Positions 31,681 to 41,552 of a stretch of 64,000 bases of DNA are shown here, in pieces. Both the position numbers and the translations under genes were made by a program. The DNA comes from Castor canadensis. Taxonomy: Eukaryota; Chordata; Mammalia; Rodentia; Castoridae. The stretch is taken from assembly GCF_047511655.1 (NCBI RefSeq), contig NC_133400.1, positions 625,001 to 689,000 of the forward strand, in the 5' to 3' direction. The notes beneath the pieces are model-generated. The model worked only from the letters and a program-made list of their open reading frames with translations, did no database searches and was not told the DNA's origin. How positions within the stretch are numbered: position 1 is the stretch's first letter; every line of letters starts with the position of its first letter.

Positions 31681-31886
31681 CTGGGCACAGTGGTGTGCAC
31701 ACCTATAGTCCCAGCTATGCAGGAAGCATAAAATGAGAACCGTACTTCAGACCAGTCTGGGCAAAAAGAGAGACCTCATCTCAAAAATAACCAAAGAAAA
31801 AGGGCTGGTGGTGAGGCTCAAGTGGTACAGTGCCTGCCTAGCAAGCATGAGGCCCTGAGTTCAAATCCCAGTATTGCAAAAAAGGG
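31681..31886 (+). repeat. B1-ID composite SINE
   Basis: The B1 part (gctgggcacagtggtgtgca ... agagacctcatctcaaaaat) is joined to an ID unit (gggctggtggtgaggctcaa, cctagcaagcatgaggccct, gttcaaatcccagtattgc). Confidence 0.88.
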
Positions 31887-32123
31887 AAAGAATGAAAAAT
31901 ATTCGACATATAAAAATATTATATATTATATATACATATAAAACTCTGAAAGAAGCCACAGGGTTTAAGAACCATCACTCCTATGGAGGAACAAGGATAA
32001 GAATTACATCCAACTTCTCAGGATCCATGAAGCAAGCAAGGAATGTTAAGACAAAAACAAACAAACAAAAAAAACAACCTAGAAACTTATGACCTGTCAA
32101 GTTATCCTTTGAAAATAAAGGCA

Positions 32124-32246
32124 AGCTGGGTGCTAGTGGCTCACGCCTGTAATCCCAGCCACTCAGGAGGCAGAGAACAGGAGGATCAAAGTTCAAAGCC
32201 AGCTGGGAAATAGCTCACAAGATCCTATTTCGAAAAACCGTCCACA
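32124..32246 (+). repeat. B1-type SINE
   Basis: gctgggtgctagtggctcac, gcctgtaatcccagccactc, and an end (atttcgaaaaaccgtccaca) that matches the linker of the composites. The ID half is absent here. Confidence 0.85.
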
Positions 32247-32403
32247 GCCTCTGGTGCTGAGCACGGAATGTGCTCGCAGTCACCGTATGGAAAGAGGAGG
32301 GACAGCAAGCTTGTCCACATACACCTCAGCCCAGGCCCTGTGCCTGGCCTCAATTGCGAATGGGAAGACATGGTGGGGAAGGAAAAAAATATCCGACACT
32401 AAA

Positions 32404-32489
32404 GGGCTGGCAGAGTGGCTCAAGTGGCAGAGCGCCTGTCTAGCAAGTGTGAGACCCTGAGTTCAACACCCTATGCCTCCAAAAAAAAA
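32404..32489 (+). repeat. ID-type SINE
   Basis: gggctggcagagtggctcaa, tggcagagcgcctgtctagc, gagttcaacaccctatgcct plus A tail. Confidence 0.85.
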
Positions 32490-32590
32490 GGATAAATAAC
32501 GGCTTTCTTAGACAAAAATTGAGGAAATCTGTTACAAGTAGACCTCCCTCCCAAGAAACGTTAGAGCCATTCTTTAGGGGTGTGGGTGTG
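32490..32590 (+). mobile_element. Old L1-type LINE fragment
   Basis: The phrase ggctttcttagacaaaaatt and caagaaacgttagagccatt resemble a common old L1 segment. It is one piece of a LINE broken up by SINEs. Confidence 0.5.
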
Positions 32591-32671
32591 TTTAGCATTC
32601 TGAAGCCCTGGGTTCCGTCCACACCAGAGAGAGAGAGAAGGCACATGGAGGACAATCAGAAACTTGGCTCT

Positions 32672-32765
32672 AGGGCTGGAGGAATGGCTGGAGTGGTAGA
32701 GCACCTGCCTAGCAAGCATGAGGCCTGGAGCTCAAACCCCAGTGCTGCCAAAAAAAAAAAAGAGA
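32672..32765 (+). repeat. ID-type SINE
   Basis: gggctggaggaatggctgga, gcacctgcctagcaagcatg, gctcaaaccccagtgctgcc, then an A tail. Confidence 0.88.
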
Positions 32766-33004
32766 AGAAGAAAGAAACTCGGATCTGCATAAAGAAGGAA
32801 GAGTGCCGAGGTCAAGCGGGGCCTAGCACAACCTTTTCCTGAGTCCATCTAGCAGACGACAGTTTGGGTCCAGTGTAGAACTCAAGCCTGTGTGTCCCAC
32901 GAACTGTGGTGCTCATCTGCAGGTGGAACGAGGAACAGGGAACAGCGGTGATGGGGTGGCAGGGAGGACTTACAATGATTTTGTTTCTATACAGTGTTCA
33001 TACT

Positions 33005-33112
33005 ACCTATGAAGCCATACGCTGCAGCCCAAGCTGGCCTCACGCTCTCGATCCTCCTGCCTCAGCCTCCTGGCGCTGGAGTTATAGGTGTGCACCACCA
33101 CGCCAACAGATG
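33005..33112 (-). repeat. B1-type SINE, reverse
   Basis: agcccaagctggcctcacgc, tcctgcctcagcctcctggc, gttataggtgtgcaccacca: a reverse 7SL-derived unit. Confidence 0.85.
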
Positions 33113-33159
33113 CTAAGAAAGGAGAGACAGGAAATATCAAACGCTCAAGTAAAACCACT

Positions 33160-33218
33160 ACGGGGGACTTGGCCCAGCGTTTGTTTGGTCCTGGGTTCAG
33201 CCCCCAGCACTAGGAAAG
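33160..33218 (+). repeat. Degenerate ID-type SINE
   Basis: gggggacttggcccagcgtt followed by cctgggttcagcccccagca. Diverged and partly deleted. Confidence 0.55.
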
Positions 33219-33294
33219 AAATATAAAAATGAAGTTACAAATGGCAGAGTAGAAGATGAATATAGGGACAAGGAGAATGAATGAGGGACAGTGT

Positions 33295-33600
33295 GGTTCA
33301 TATGAATCCATTGGTCATCGCTTTAAAGGTCAAATGTGCCAATGAGAAGACAGTGATCGTCAGAGTGTAAAAACAAGAAAAAACAAGGCCCAACGATAAG
33401 TTGTCCAGGTGATATGACAAGACACACAGAGACTCAAAGTAAAGGGACATATGGACATATGGACATATGGACCGTGCCAACACAAATCAAATATTAATTT
33501 CAGGCAGAGGAGACTCAGATCAAGGGAAGCTACTGGGGTTAAAGGATGTTACATAGTGATGGGGGAGCCGGCTCTACAAGGAGATAACAATAATCTTCAG
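33295..33600 (+). mobile_element. Old L1-type LINE fragment
   Basis: A-rich text (for example aacaaggcccaacgataagt, then gacacacagagactcaaagt) resembles an old L1 segment. It contains the small tandem repeat at 33445-33468 and no intact frame. Confidence 0.5.
33445..33468. repeat. Three exact copies of GGACATAT
   Basis: An 8-base unit repeated three times inside old LINE-like sequence. Confidence 0.9.
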
Positions 33601-33714
33601 TGAGTGTGTGCCTAGTGACAGAGCACCGAACTACAGGAGGCAACCAACAGCACCAGAGGACCAGGAAGAGCGAGCGTCACAACCAGACCTCAACACCTTG
33701 CAGAAGCCAGCAGA

Positions 33715-33790
33715 TCCAGGGTGCATGGCTCGAGCAGTAGGGCACCTGCCTAACAAGTGCCAGGTCCTGAAGTCAAACCCCATCCTGTAA
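33715..33790 (+). repeat. ID-type SINE
   Basis: agggtgcatggctcgagcag, gggcacctgcctaacaagtg, ccaggtcctgaagtcaaacc. Moderately diverged. Confidence 0.75.
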
Positions 33791-33859
33791 AAGGGGAGGG
33801 AGGAAGGGAAGGGATGGACGACCCAGGAAGGACAGTGGCTTTAGCAGCACCAGCCATTA

Positions 33860-34300
33860 CCTGGATGTAATGATGTCTGCAGATCACCTCATCCACCAGA
33901 AGACAGAAGTAGAGGGAATAATTCCCAACTCATTTTGTGAGGCCAGTATTGTCCTAACAGCAAAACCAGACAAAGACATCACAAAGAAAAGAAAACTGTT
34001 AGGCCACTATCCCTCTGAACAGAGATTAGCAACAATGTATAAAAAGAATGACACACTGTGACCACATGGGATTGACACTACATTTAAAAGGCTGGTTACA
34101 CATTCAAAAATCAAGTAATATAATTCATCACCCTGACAGTTTCCAATGATCACATCAGAAGATGCAGGGAAAAAATCTGGAAAAAGTCAACACCTATTCA
34201 CAATAAAAACTCTCAGTAAGCTAGAAATACAAACTCCCTCCCCTTGATAAAGATGTTACAAGGTGAACCCCAATGACTTCACCTTGAGCCACTCCACCCG
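33860..34300 (+). mobile_element. L1 ORF2 fragment, old
   Basis: Translating here gives broken L1 reverse-transcriptase-like text (for example aaaccagacaaagacatcac, coding KPDKDI, and actatccctctgaacagaga). Frames are interrupted, so it is a dead fragment. Confidence 0.7.
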
Positions 34301-34303
34301 CCC

Positions 34304-34437
34304 TATTTTTGTGATGGGCTTTTTCGAGATAGGGTCATGTAAACTATTTGCACGGACTGGCTTCAAACCACAATCCTCCTAATCTCTGCCTCCTGAGGAG
34401 CTAGGATTACAGGCATGAGCCACCCATGTCTGGCTAG
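34304..34437 (-). repeat. B1-type SINE, reverse
   Basis: tttttcgagatagggtcatg, tctgcctcctgaggagctag, gattacaggcatgagccacc: reverse B1, including the end typical of this lineage's composites. Confidence 0.85.
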
Positions 34438-34617
34438 CTAACACCATTTTCAATGGTAAGGAGCATAAGCTTTTGTCACTGGGACCAAGTTTGTGACAGA
34501 GGCTCCTTATGAAGAGCTTAGCGAGCTCACAATGTTAGAGATTCAGAGTCGAAAAGACACAACACAAACTCCGTGGGTTTGGTCCCCAGTGGTGCACAAG
34601 TGACAAAATTCTCATTT

Positions 34618-34748
34618 GCCAGGTGTGGCAGCACACACCTATAGTCCTAGCTACTTGGAAAGTTGAAGCAGAGGATCTCAAACTAAAGAAGCCCACGAGT
34701 GCAAGGCCAGCCTGGGTAACATGGCAGGACCCTGCCAAAGAATAAAAA
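34618..34748 (+). repeat. B1-type SINE
   Basis: gccaggtgtggcagcacaca, cctagctacttggaaagttg, gcaaggccagcctgggtaac, then an A-rich tail. Confidence 0.85.
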
Positions 34749-35271
34749 ACCCAAAAGCCCTAATTCAAGAGCTAAAATCCAAAACTTTGATATGTAGGGA
34801 AGCACCTGACCTGCCCCAGCCACATGACTCTTAATGGCCTTATGGGCTGTGGCTGCCCCCAAGGAACCTTGCTGTTTCCCAGCAAATTATAAATAGACTG
34901 AAAGCCTTGCACAGGGAGCCGCACCATCAGCCCCAGGAATGTGCCTGACATTTTTGATGTCAGCTTGAGGTGAGCCAGTACATTCCAGCATGGACGAAGC
35001 CACACTTGTCCTCACCACTTTCTCTTCCACCCCAAATCACCACTGGTCTTCTTGTGCCCAGGGCCACACTTCTCTCACTGAGTCCCCAACAAATCCAAAT
35101 CTGTGATCCTGGACCAGTCTGCCTCCTTGGCAGACTGTTCACCACACTTGGCAGCCTGTTCTTTTACATTGGCACCAGCTTCCCCAGAACAGTAGAAATC
35201 ATCATGACCTTGGACTTAATGATGGTTTCCATTATGAAAATCACCAAAATCACAAGCAAAACAATAAAGGT
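34749..35271. other. Intergenic, unrecognised
   Basis: No repeat family or gene is recognised in this stretch between two SINEs. Confidence 0.5.
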
Positions 35272-35350
35272 GAGTGTTGAGAATGCAGCTCAGTGGGAAC
35301 CCAGGGCTTCACATGTGTGAGGCCCTGGGTCCCATCCTAAGCCCTGAAAA
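35272..35350 (+). repeat. ID-type SINE, variant subfamily
   Basis: agtgttgagaatgcagctca, gcttcacatgtgtgaggccc, tgggtcccatcctaagccct and an A-rich tail. Diverged. Confidence 0.6.
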
Positions 35351-35353
35351 AAA

Positions 35354-35650
35354 GAAAAAGTAAATTGAACTTCATCAAAATTAAAAACTTCTGTGCATCA
35401 GAGGACATGATCAAGAAAGTAAAAAGACAACCTACAGAAAGGGGGAATATATTTGTAAATCATATATCTAAGAGTCTAGCATCCAGCATACAAAAAGAAC
35501 TCTTACAACTCAATAACCAACATGCCAGCAACCCAACTTAAAACTTGGGCAAAGACTGGAACAGGGAGTTCTGCAAAGATAATACAAACGGCCAGTAAAT
35601 GCCTACAGTGATGCTTGATGGTACATGATGGGATGTTAAAAGTAATCTAC
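35354..35650 (+). mobile_element. L1 ORF2 fragment, old
   Basis: The text ttgaacttcatcaaaattaa, aaacttctgtgcatcagagg and the phrase aaaaagaactcttacaactc are typical of the distal part of L1 ORF2. A B1 unit interrupts it at 35651. Confidence 0.8.
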
Positions 35651-35735
35651 AGCTGGGCATGGTGGTACACACCTGTAATCCCAGCACTCAGGAGGTGGAG
35701 CAGGAGGATCCTGAGTTTGAGGCCATTCTCACTGA
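35651..35735 (+). repeat. B1-type SINE, 3' truncated
   Basis: gctgggcatggtggtacaca, cctgtaatcccagcactcag, then it ends early at gaggccattc. Confidence 0.8.
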
Positions 35736-36837
35736 AATCTGTAGGAGAGAAGAGTTACTTACAAAGGCAAATCTACCAGAATAATAGCAGACCCCTCAGA
35801 AGAATCCCTAAATGCCAAGAGAGCATGGATTGATGTATTTCAAGCCCTGAAACAAAATAACCTCCAACCAAGACTATATATCCAACAAATTACTTAAAAT
35901 TGAAGGAGAAATAGACTTTCCATGATAAGCATAAAGAAAAGTAATTTGTGACCAATAAGCCATCATTGCAGAAGATATTTAAAGGAATATTATACAGAGG
36001 ACGAGGAGGAGGAAGAGGAAAAAGATATACACAATCATGAGAGCTTAAGAGAGAATAAATCTCATCAGAAGAATAGATGAACAAATGAGAATTAGGAAAG
36101 TGTCAAACATGATTTAATTTAGTAAGCCAGCAAACCTCTAAGATGTAGAAGGGAGAAATTAGTACAAAACTTTCAATAACAGCCCTAGAAATAAATGATC
36201 TTAACTCTCCAAGTAAAGGATGCAGACTGACTGAATAGATTAAAAAATAAAATAAGATCTAGCTGTTTGCTGTCTAAGAAACTCATCTCACTGGCAAAGA
36301 AACATACAGACTGAAAGTGAATGGGTAGAAAATGATATCCAAGCAAACAGAATCTGAAAGCAAGCAGGAGTAGCTATACTCATGTGACAAAGCAGACCTC
36401 AAGCCAGAATCGGAAAGAATAAAGAAGGTCACTGAATGTTAACAAAGAAATAATTCATCAAGAAAATACAACTATAAATATAAATGCACCAAACATTGGG
36501 TAACTCAATTTCATACAACAAACTCTGCTGGCCATAAATGATAGACAGGCCCACATACAATAATAGCAGGTGACTTCAACACCCCACTCTCATCAATAGA
36601 TAGATCATCCAGAAAAATCAAGAAACTTCAAGTTAAACTGCACCACAGATCAAATGGATGTAACAGGCATCTCAGAATAGCCATTTGACAGCTGTGGAGT
36701 ACACACTCTTTTCAGCAGCCCATGGAACTTTCTCCAAAGTAGACCATGTTGTAGGCTACAAATGAAGTCTCAACAAATACAAAAAAACTGAACTTATTTG
36801 TTGTATCTTATTACCTCATAATGGAATAAAACTAGAC
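35736..36837 (+). mobile_element. Old L1-type (HAL1-like) LINE fragments
   Basis: Several old LINE phrases are seen (aaccaagactatatatccaa; gctgtttgctgtctaagaaa; gcaggagtagctatactcat; ataatagcaggtgacttcaa). The order and mix suggest an old L1 or half-L1 copy. No intact frame remains. Confidence 0.7.
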
Positions 36838-36890
36838 TAGGAGTTCAAATCCCAGTACTGCCAAGAAAAAAAAAAAGAAAAGAAAAGAAA
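36838..36890 (+). repeat. ID-type SINE 3' end
   Basis: ctaggagttcaaatcccagt, then actgcc and an A/G-rich tail. 5' truncated. Confidence 0.7.
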
Positions 36891-37685
36891 AAAGCAATCC
36901 TAAAATTCGCATGGAAACACAAAAGATCCCAAATAGCCAAAGCAATCCTGGAGAAGAAATGCTGGAGGTATCACAATACTGACTTCAAAGTATACTCCAG
37001 AGCCATAGAAACAAAAGCAGTATGGCACTAGCACAACACCACATAGACCAACAGAGTAGAAGACCTGGAAATAAACTCATACATTATAGCCACCTGATTC
37101 TTGACAAATGTGCCAAAAAACATGCTGGAGAAAAGACAGCCTCTTTATGTCACCAGGATGAAGAGAAAATCTGCAGAATGGGAGAATATCTTTATCAGCT
37201 ATTCATTTAATGAGATTAACATCCAGAATATAGAAAGAACTCAAAAACACCAGAAGAGTAAACAATCCAATTAAATGGTGAAATGACTTGGACAGTTCTC
37301 AAAAGAAGTACCAATAGCCAATAAATACATTAAAATATTTAGCATCTTCAGCCACCAGGGAAATGCAAATCAAAACTACTTCCACCTCACCCCAATCACA
37401 CTTGGCTGTCATCAAGAAAACAAAAATCCGCAAATGCTGGCATGGGTGCAGGGAAAAGGAACCATTCCACACCATGGGTGGGAGTGTAAATTAGCGCAGT
37501 CACTATGGAAATCAGTTTGGAGGTTCCTCAAAAAACTGAAAGTAGAATTACCCTGCGATCCAGCCATATCACTCCTGAATTTATAGCTGTGGAATCAAAG
37601 TCAGTATACAAGAGAGACACTTGCACACTCGTGTTGTGTCATTATTCACAATAATCAAGTAATGACATCAGCCCAGGTGCCCATT

Positions 37686-37701
37686 AAAAGATTAATAGAT
37701 A
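37686..37701. repeat. Target-site duplication of nested L1, left copy
   Basis: AAAAGATTAATAGATA, identical to 37852-37867. Confidence 0.92.
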
Positions 37702-37851
37702 TTGCTTATACTCTCTCTTCAACAAAATTAGAGATAAGGACAAAATAGTTTCTGCTGGGTATTGAGGGAGTGGGTGGTAAGGGAGGGGGTGAGGGCAGGG
37801 AGGAGAAATGACCCAAGCCTTGTATGCACATATGAATAATAAAACAATAAA
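37702..37851 (+). mobile_element. Very short (150 bp) young L1 3' end nested in an older L1
   Basis: This is the last ~150 bases of the same L1 3' UTR seen at 40310-40487: ttgcttatactctctcttca, the G-rich tract, cttgtatgcacatatgaata and an A-rich tail. A perfect 16-base duplication, AAAAGATTAATAGATA, flanks it at 37686-37701 and 37852-37867. Removing the insert and one repeat restores the continuous older L1 text. The bottom strand at the site reads TTTT/AA, the L1 endonuclease consensus. Confidence 0.93.
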
Positions 37852-37867
37852 AAAAGATTAATAGATA
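37852..37867. repeat. Target-site duplication of nested L1, right copy
   Basis: AAAAGATTAATAGATA, identical to 37686-37701. Confidence 0.92.
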
Positions 37868-38140
37868 AAGAAAATGCAGTATATATACACAATGGAGTAT
37901 TATTATTCAGCCATAAAGAAGAATGAAATTATGTGGTTTGCAGGAAAATGGATGGAACTGCAGACCATCATGTTAAACAAAATAAGGGAGAACCAGAAAG
38001 ACAATTATCACATTTTCTCTCATATGCAGAATCTGGATTTTTTTAAAAAGAGATGGGAAGAGGAAGGGGACCAGTGGGAGGGTAATGGAGGTGAATATGA
38101 TCAAAGTACATTGTATCTATGTATGAAAATATGATAATAA

Positions 38141-38205
38141 GGTCTGGGGGTGTGGCTCAAAAGGCAGAGCACCTGGTTAGCCTCCCTACCACAAAAATAA
38201 TTTAA
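38141..38205 (+). repeat. ID-type SINE with internal deletion
   Basis: ggtctgggggtgtggctcaa, gcagagcacctggttagcct, then a collapsed 3' part (ccctaccac) and A-rich tail. Confidence 0.7.
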
Positions 38206-38250
38206 TAGAAGGAAAAGAAATCCATTACTTTTGTGCAATTTATATGATAA

Positions 38251-38370
38251 TTATTTTTTTTTTGAGACAGAGTCTTGCTATGTAGCTCAGGCTGGCCTCA
38301 AACTGGTAAGCCTCCTGCCTCCACTTCCCAAAGTGTTGGGATCACAAGTGTCTACCACCGTGCTGGCTCT
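38251..38370 (-). repeat. B1-type SINE, reverse
   Basis: tttttttttgagacagagtc, tagctcaggctggcctcaaa, cccaaagtgttgggatcaca: clear reverse 7SL-derived unit. Confidence 0.88.
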
Positions 38371-38686
38371 AATTAAAACACTTGAGAAAAAAAGACAGGG
38401 ATTGGCAGAATGGATAAAAACAAATGATCCAACTGTATACTGTCTACAAGAGACCTACTTTAGGCTCAAAGACACAACTGGATTGAATATTAAAGGAGGG
38501 AAAATATTCCAGGCCAATGATAGCAAAGAGAGATATATTAATATCAGAAAATAGAGACTTTAAATCAAAAGGAGATTGCAAGAGATAAAAACAAGGGTGT
38601 ATATTATTAACAAAAGGTTCACCACAGCAAGAAGACACAAGGATTATAAACAGGCCATCAGAAGACATGAAGAGAGTGGGTTGTGG
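38371..38686 (+). mobile_element. Old L1-type LINE fragment
   Basis: ggattggcagaatggataaa, actgtctacaagagacctac and gggtgtatattattaacaaa resemble an old L1 segment. No intact frame. Confidence 0.65.
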
Positions 38687-38795
38687 TGGTGCATGACTGT
38701 AATCCTAGCATTTGGTAGTCTGAGGCAGGAGGATTGTGAGTTCAAGGCCAGCTAGGCTACACACAGGGAGACCCTGACTCAAGAAAATAATGTAT
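38687..38795 (+). repeat. B1-type SINE
   Basis: gtgggttgtggtggtgcatg, actgtaatcctagcatttgg, gagttcaaggccagctaggc, ending gaccctgactcaagaaaa. Confidence 0.88.
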
Positions 38796-39305
38796 GAAGC
38801 AAAGTGGATGGAGTTGAAGGGAGAATCAGTAATAGGAGAGACTTCAGTATTCTATTCTTGAAACAGATAAAACAAGCAGACAGCAGATGTCAAGGAAGCA
38901 GGACCCGACGGGTCCTGACAACACTCACAGTCCTCTCTGAACCTGGGCCAAGTTCCAGGACAGAGCACACATTAGGCTCCAAGTTAAATCTAAATAGAAT
39001 TTTTTAAATGTAAACAAAACATCTTATCTGACTGTCAAGGGAAAAAGTTAGAAATCAGTTACAGAAGTAAAACTGGAAAACTCAGAAAACTAGAAATGAA
39101 CTCATACTTAACCAAAGGATCAAAGAGTTCACAGGAAATCAGAAAGTACCTAGAAAGAAATGGAAACGGAAACGCACCAGGAAATTTGTAGGTACAAATG
39201 CTTACATTAAAACCAGACCTCAAATCAACAACCAGAAAAGAACAAACTCCATCCAAAGTTAGCAGAAGGAAGAAAGATGCAGAGATGAAAACAATACAGA
39301 AAAGT
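38796..39305 (+). mobile_element. Old L1-type LINE fragment
   Basis: A-rich old LINE-like text (ggagagacttcagtattcta; ctcagaaaactagaaatgaa). Assigned by resemblance and position between other LINE pieces. Confidence 0.55.
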
Positions 39306-39520
39306 AGCTGGGTACTGGTGGCTCATGTCTGTAATCTCAGTTACTCAGGAGGCTGAGGTTGAGATGATTGAGTCTCAGTGCTAGCCCAGGCAAATAATTC
39401 ATGAGACCCCATCTCCAAAAGAATCAGAGCAAAATGGACTGGAGGTGTGGCTTAAGTGGTAGAGTGCTTGCTTTGTAAGCTCAAAGCTCTGAATTCAAAC
39501 CTTAGTCCATAAATAAATAA
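39306..39520 (+). repeat. B1-ID composite SINE
   Basis: ctgggtactggtggctcatg, then gagaccccatctccaaaaga, linker atcagagcaaaatggactgg, then ID unit gtggcttaagtggtagagtg and gaattcaaaccttagtcc. It is the same structural type as 27850-28073. Confidence 0.88.
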
Positions 39521-39580
39521 AAGAAAACCTGTAAAAATGTTCATAAAGGTTTTGTTGCATGATAGCATAAAAAATGAAGT

Positions 39581-39688
39581 GGGGACTGGTGGAGTGGCTC
39601 AAGTCATAGAGCACCTGCCTAGCAAGCATGGGGCCCTGAGTTCAAACCCTAGTACCATGAAAATAAAATTTAAAAAAATAATAAAATT
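39581..39688 (+). repeat. ID-type SINE with A/T-rich tail
   Basis: gggactggtggagtggctca, gcacctgcctagcaagcatg, gagttcaaaccctagtacca, then a long A/T tail. An L1 was later inserted at the end of this tail. Confidence 0.9.
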
Positions 39689-39704
39689 AAAAAGTGGTGT
39701 GATA
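39689..39704. repeat. Target-site duplication of L1, left copy
   Basis: AAAAAGTGGTGTGATA, identical to 40488-40503. Confidence 0.92.
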
Positions 39705-40487
39705 CTCTTGGGGATAGACCCAAAAGACTGTTACTCCAGAGGCACCTGCACATCCATGTTTATCGCGGCACTATTCACAATAGGCAAGTTATGGAAACAG
39801 CCAAGATGCCACACCACCGACGAATGGATTAAGAAAATGTGGTATCTATACACAATGGAATTTTATGCAGCCATGAAGAAGAACGAAATGTTATCATTCG
39901 CTGGTAAATGGATGGAATTGGAGAACATCATTCTGAGTGAGGTTAGCCTGGCTCAAAAAACCAAAAATCGTATGTTCTCCCTCATATGGGGACATTAGAT
40001 CAAAGGCAAACACAACAATGGGATTGGACTTTGAGCACATGATAAAAGCGAGAGCACACAAGGGAGGGGTGAGGATAGGTAAGACACCTAAAAAATTAGC
40101 TAGCATTTGTTGCCCTCGACACAGAGAAACTAAAGCAGATACCTTAAAAGCAACTGAGGCCAATAGGAAAAGGGGACCAGGAGCTAGAGAAAAGGTGAGA
40201 TCAAAAAGAATTAACCTAGAAGGTAACACCCACGCACAGGAAATCAATGTGAGTCAATGCCCTGTATAGCTATCCTTATCTCAACCAGCAAAACCCTTGT
40301 TCCTTCCTATTATTGCTTATACTCTCTCTACAACAAAATTAGAAATAAGGGCAAAATAGTTCTGCTGGGTATTGAGGAGGGGGAGCGGGAGGGGGCGGAG
40401 TGGGTGGTAAGGGAGGGGGCGGGGGCAGGGGGGAGAAATGAACCAAGCCTTGTATGCACATATGAATAATAAAAGAAAAATGAAAAA
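39705..40487 (+). mobile_element. 5'-truncated young L1 3' end (ORF2 C-terminus plus 3' UTR)
   Basis: Bases 39705-39998 are open and encode about 97 residues of the ORF2 C-terminus, including FIAALFTIGKLWKQ, YTMEFYAAMKKNEM and a final RMFSLIWGH before TAG. The 3' UTR follows, with a G-rich polypurine tract at about 40371-40436 and an end cttgtatgcacatatgaata plus an A-rich tail. A perfect 16-base duplication, AAAAAGTGGTGTGATA, flanks the insert at 39689-39704 and 40488-40503. The site on the other strand reads TTTTT/AA. Only the C-terminal fragment is present, so the copy cannot retrotranspose. Confidence 0.93.
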
Positions 40488-40503
40488 AAAAAGTGGTGTG
40501 ATA
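40488..40503. repeat. Target-site duplication of L1, right copy
   Basis: AAAAAGTGGTGTGATA, identical to 39689-39704. Confidence 0.92.
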
Positions 40504-41103
40504 GAGTTACACTTAATGACTGGTGGATAGACTAAAGGTTTTTCCATTATCTGAACCATTATCCATATCTGAAACCCTATGAATATGTGCAGCTATATGG
40601 AGTGGGCAGATTAAGGCTGTAGACAGAGCTAAAGTTGATAGTCAACTGCCTTCACAGAGGGGTTAGCCTGAATTCCCCACATGGGCCGGATGTAGTCACA
40701 CTAAAAGTAAAAGCAGGTGAATCAGAGATAGCAGCATGAGGCTGTCTCAGAAGGTGCCACTTTGAAGATGCAGGGACAGAGAGCCATGAACCAAGGAACG
40801 TGGACCACCAGTAGGTGCTAGAAAGACCAAGGAAATGAACTCTCCTCCCAAGTTTCCAGAGAGGAATGCAGCCCTGCCAACAACTTGACTTATCTCAATT
40901 GGACCCACTTTGAGATTTCTGATTTGTAGATTGTAAGGTAAATTTGTGTTGCTTTCAACCATTAAGTTTGTGGTAATCAGTTAGCAAGAACAGGAAACTG
41001 ATACAATATAGAAACATATTATATGATGCATCCTTGAGTTTAAAAAGGTTACAAAATAACATTTTTTGGTTCCCTTGGTTTGAATATATCAATTAAAATT
41101 CAT
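40504..41103. other. Intergenic, unrecognised
   Basis: Sequence with no gene and no repeat family that I can name. Confidence 0.5.
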
Positions 41104-41293
41104 GTGTTCCGGGGTGCTCACATCTGTAATCCTAGAGAGATGAGGAGGATCACAATTTGAAGCCAGCTAGGACAAATAGTTTGTGAGACCCTATCTTGAA
41201 ACAAACCCATCACACATACAAAAAAGGTCTGGTGGAGTGGCTAAAGGTGTGGGCCCTGAGTTCAAATCCCAGTACTGCAAAAAAAAAAAAAAA
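41104..41293 (+). repeat. B1-ID composite SINE
   Basis: A degenerate B1 part (ggggtgctcacatctgtaat, tgtgagaccctatcttgaaa) leads to an ID unit (ggtctggtggagtggctaaa, gagttcaaatcccagtactg) and a long A tail. Confidence 0.85.
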
Positions 41294-41417
41294 TCATGTG
41301 TTGGAACTTGATTCCTAATGCAACAGTGTTAGGAGATGTGACCTTTGGGAGGTGTCCAGGTCAAGAGGGCTCTGCTCTCGGGTATGAATTAATGCTGCTA
41401 TAAAGAGTTTGAGGAAG

Positions 41418-41508
41418 CACTGGGGGTATAGCTCAGTGGCAGAGACCCTGCCTAGTGTGCACAAGGCCTGGTTTTGATTCCCCAGCACTGGGAGAAAAAA
41501 AAAAAAGT
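41418..41508 (+). repeat. ID-type SINE, variant subfamily
   Basis: actgggggtatagctcagtg, gcagagaccctgcctagtgt, ttgattccccagcactggga, then an A tail. Same variant type as 29050-29131. Confidence 0.8.
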
Positions 41509-41552
41509 TTGCTGGAGGTGGGGCAGATTCTGGCTTCCAGTTGATGAGTGTA

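Larger units (their letters stand above)
36891..38135 (+). mobile_element. L1 3' end (ORF2 C-terminal part), old, interrupted
   Basis: The sequence encodes broken distal L1 ORF2 text. Recognisable steps include tggaaacacaaaagatccca, cagccaccagggaaatgcaa, ctatggaaatcagtttggag, ccattaaaagattaatagat and aatggatggaactgcagacc. Frames are interrupted by stops and shifts. A younger L1 3' UTR fragment is inserted at 37702-37851 and splits it cleanly. Confidence 0.88.

Noticed and set aside
39937-40269. 110-codon open frame as a host gene
   Set aside because: It lies in an L1 insertion bounded by a target-site duplication, overlapping the ORF2 end and 3' UTR in another frame.
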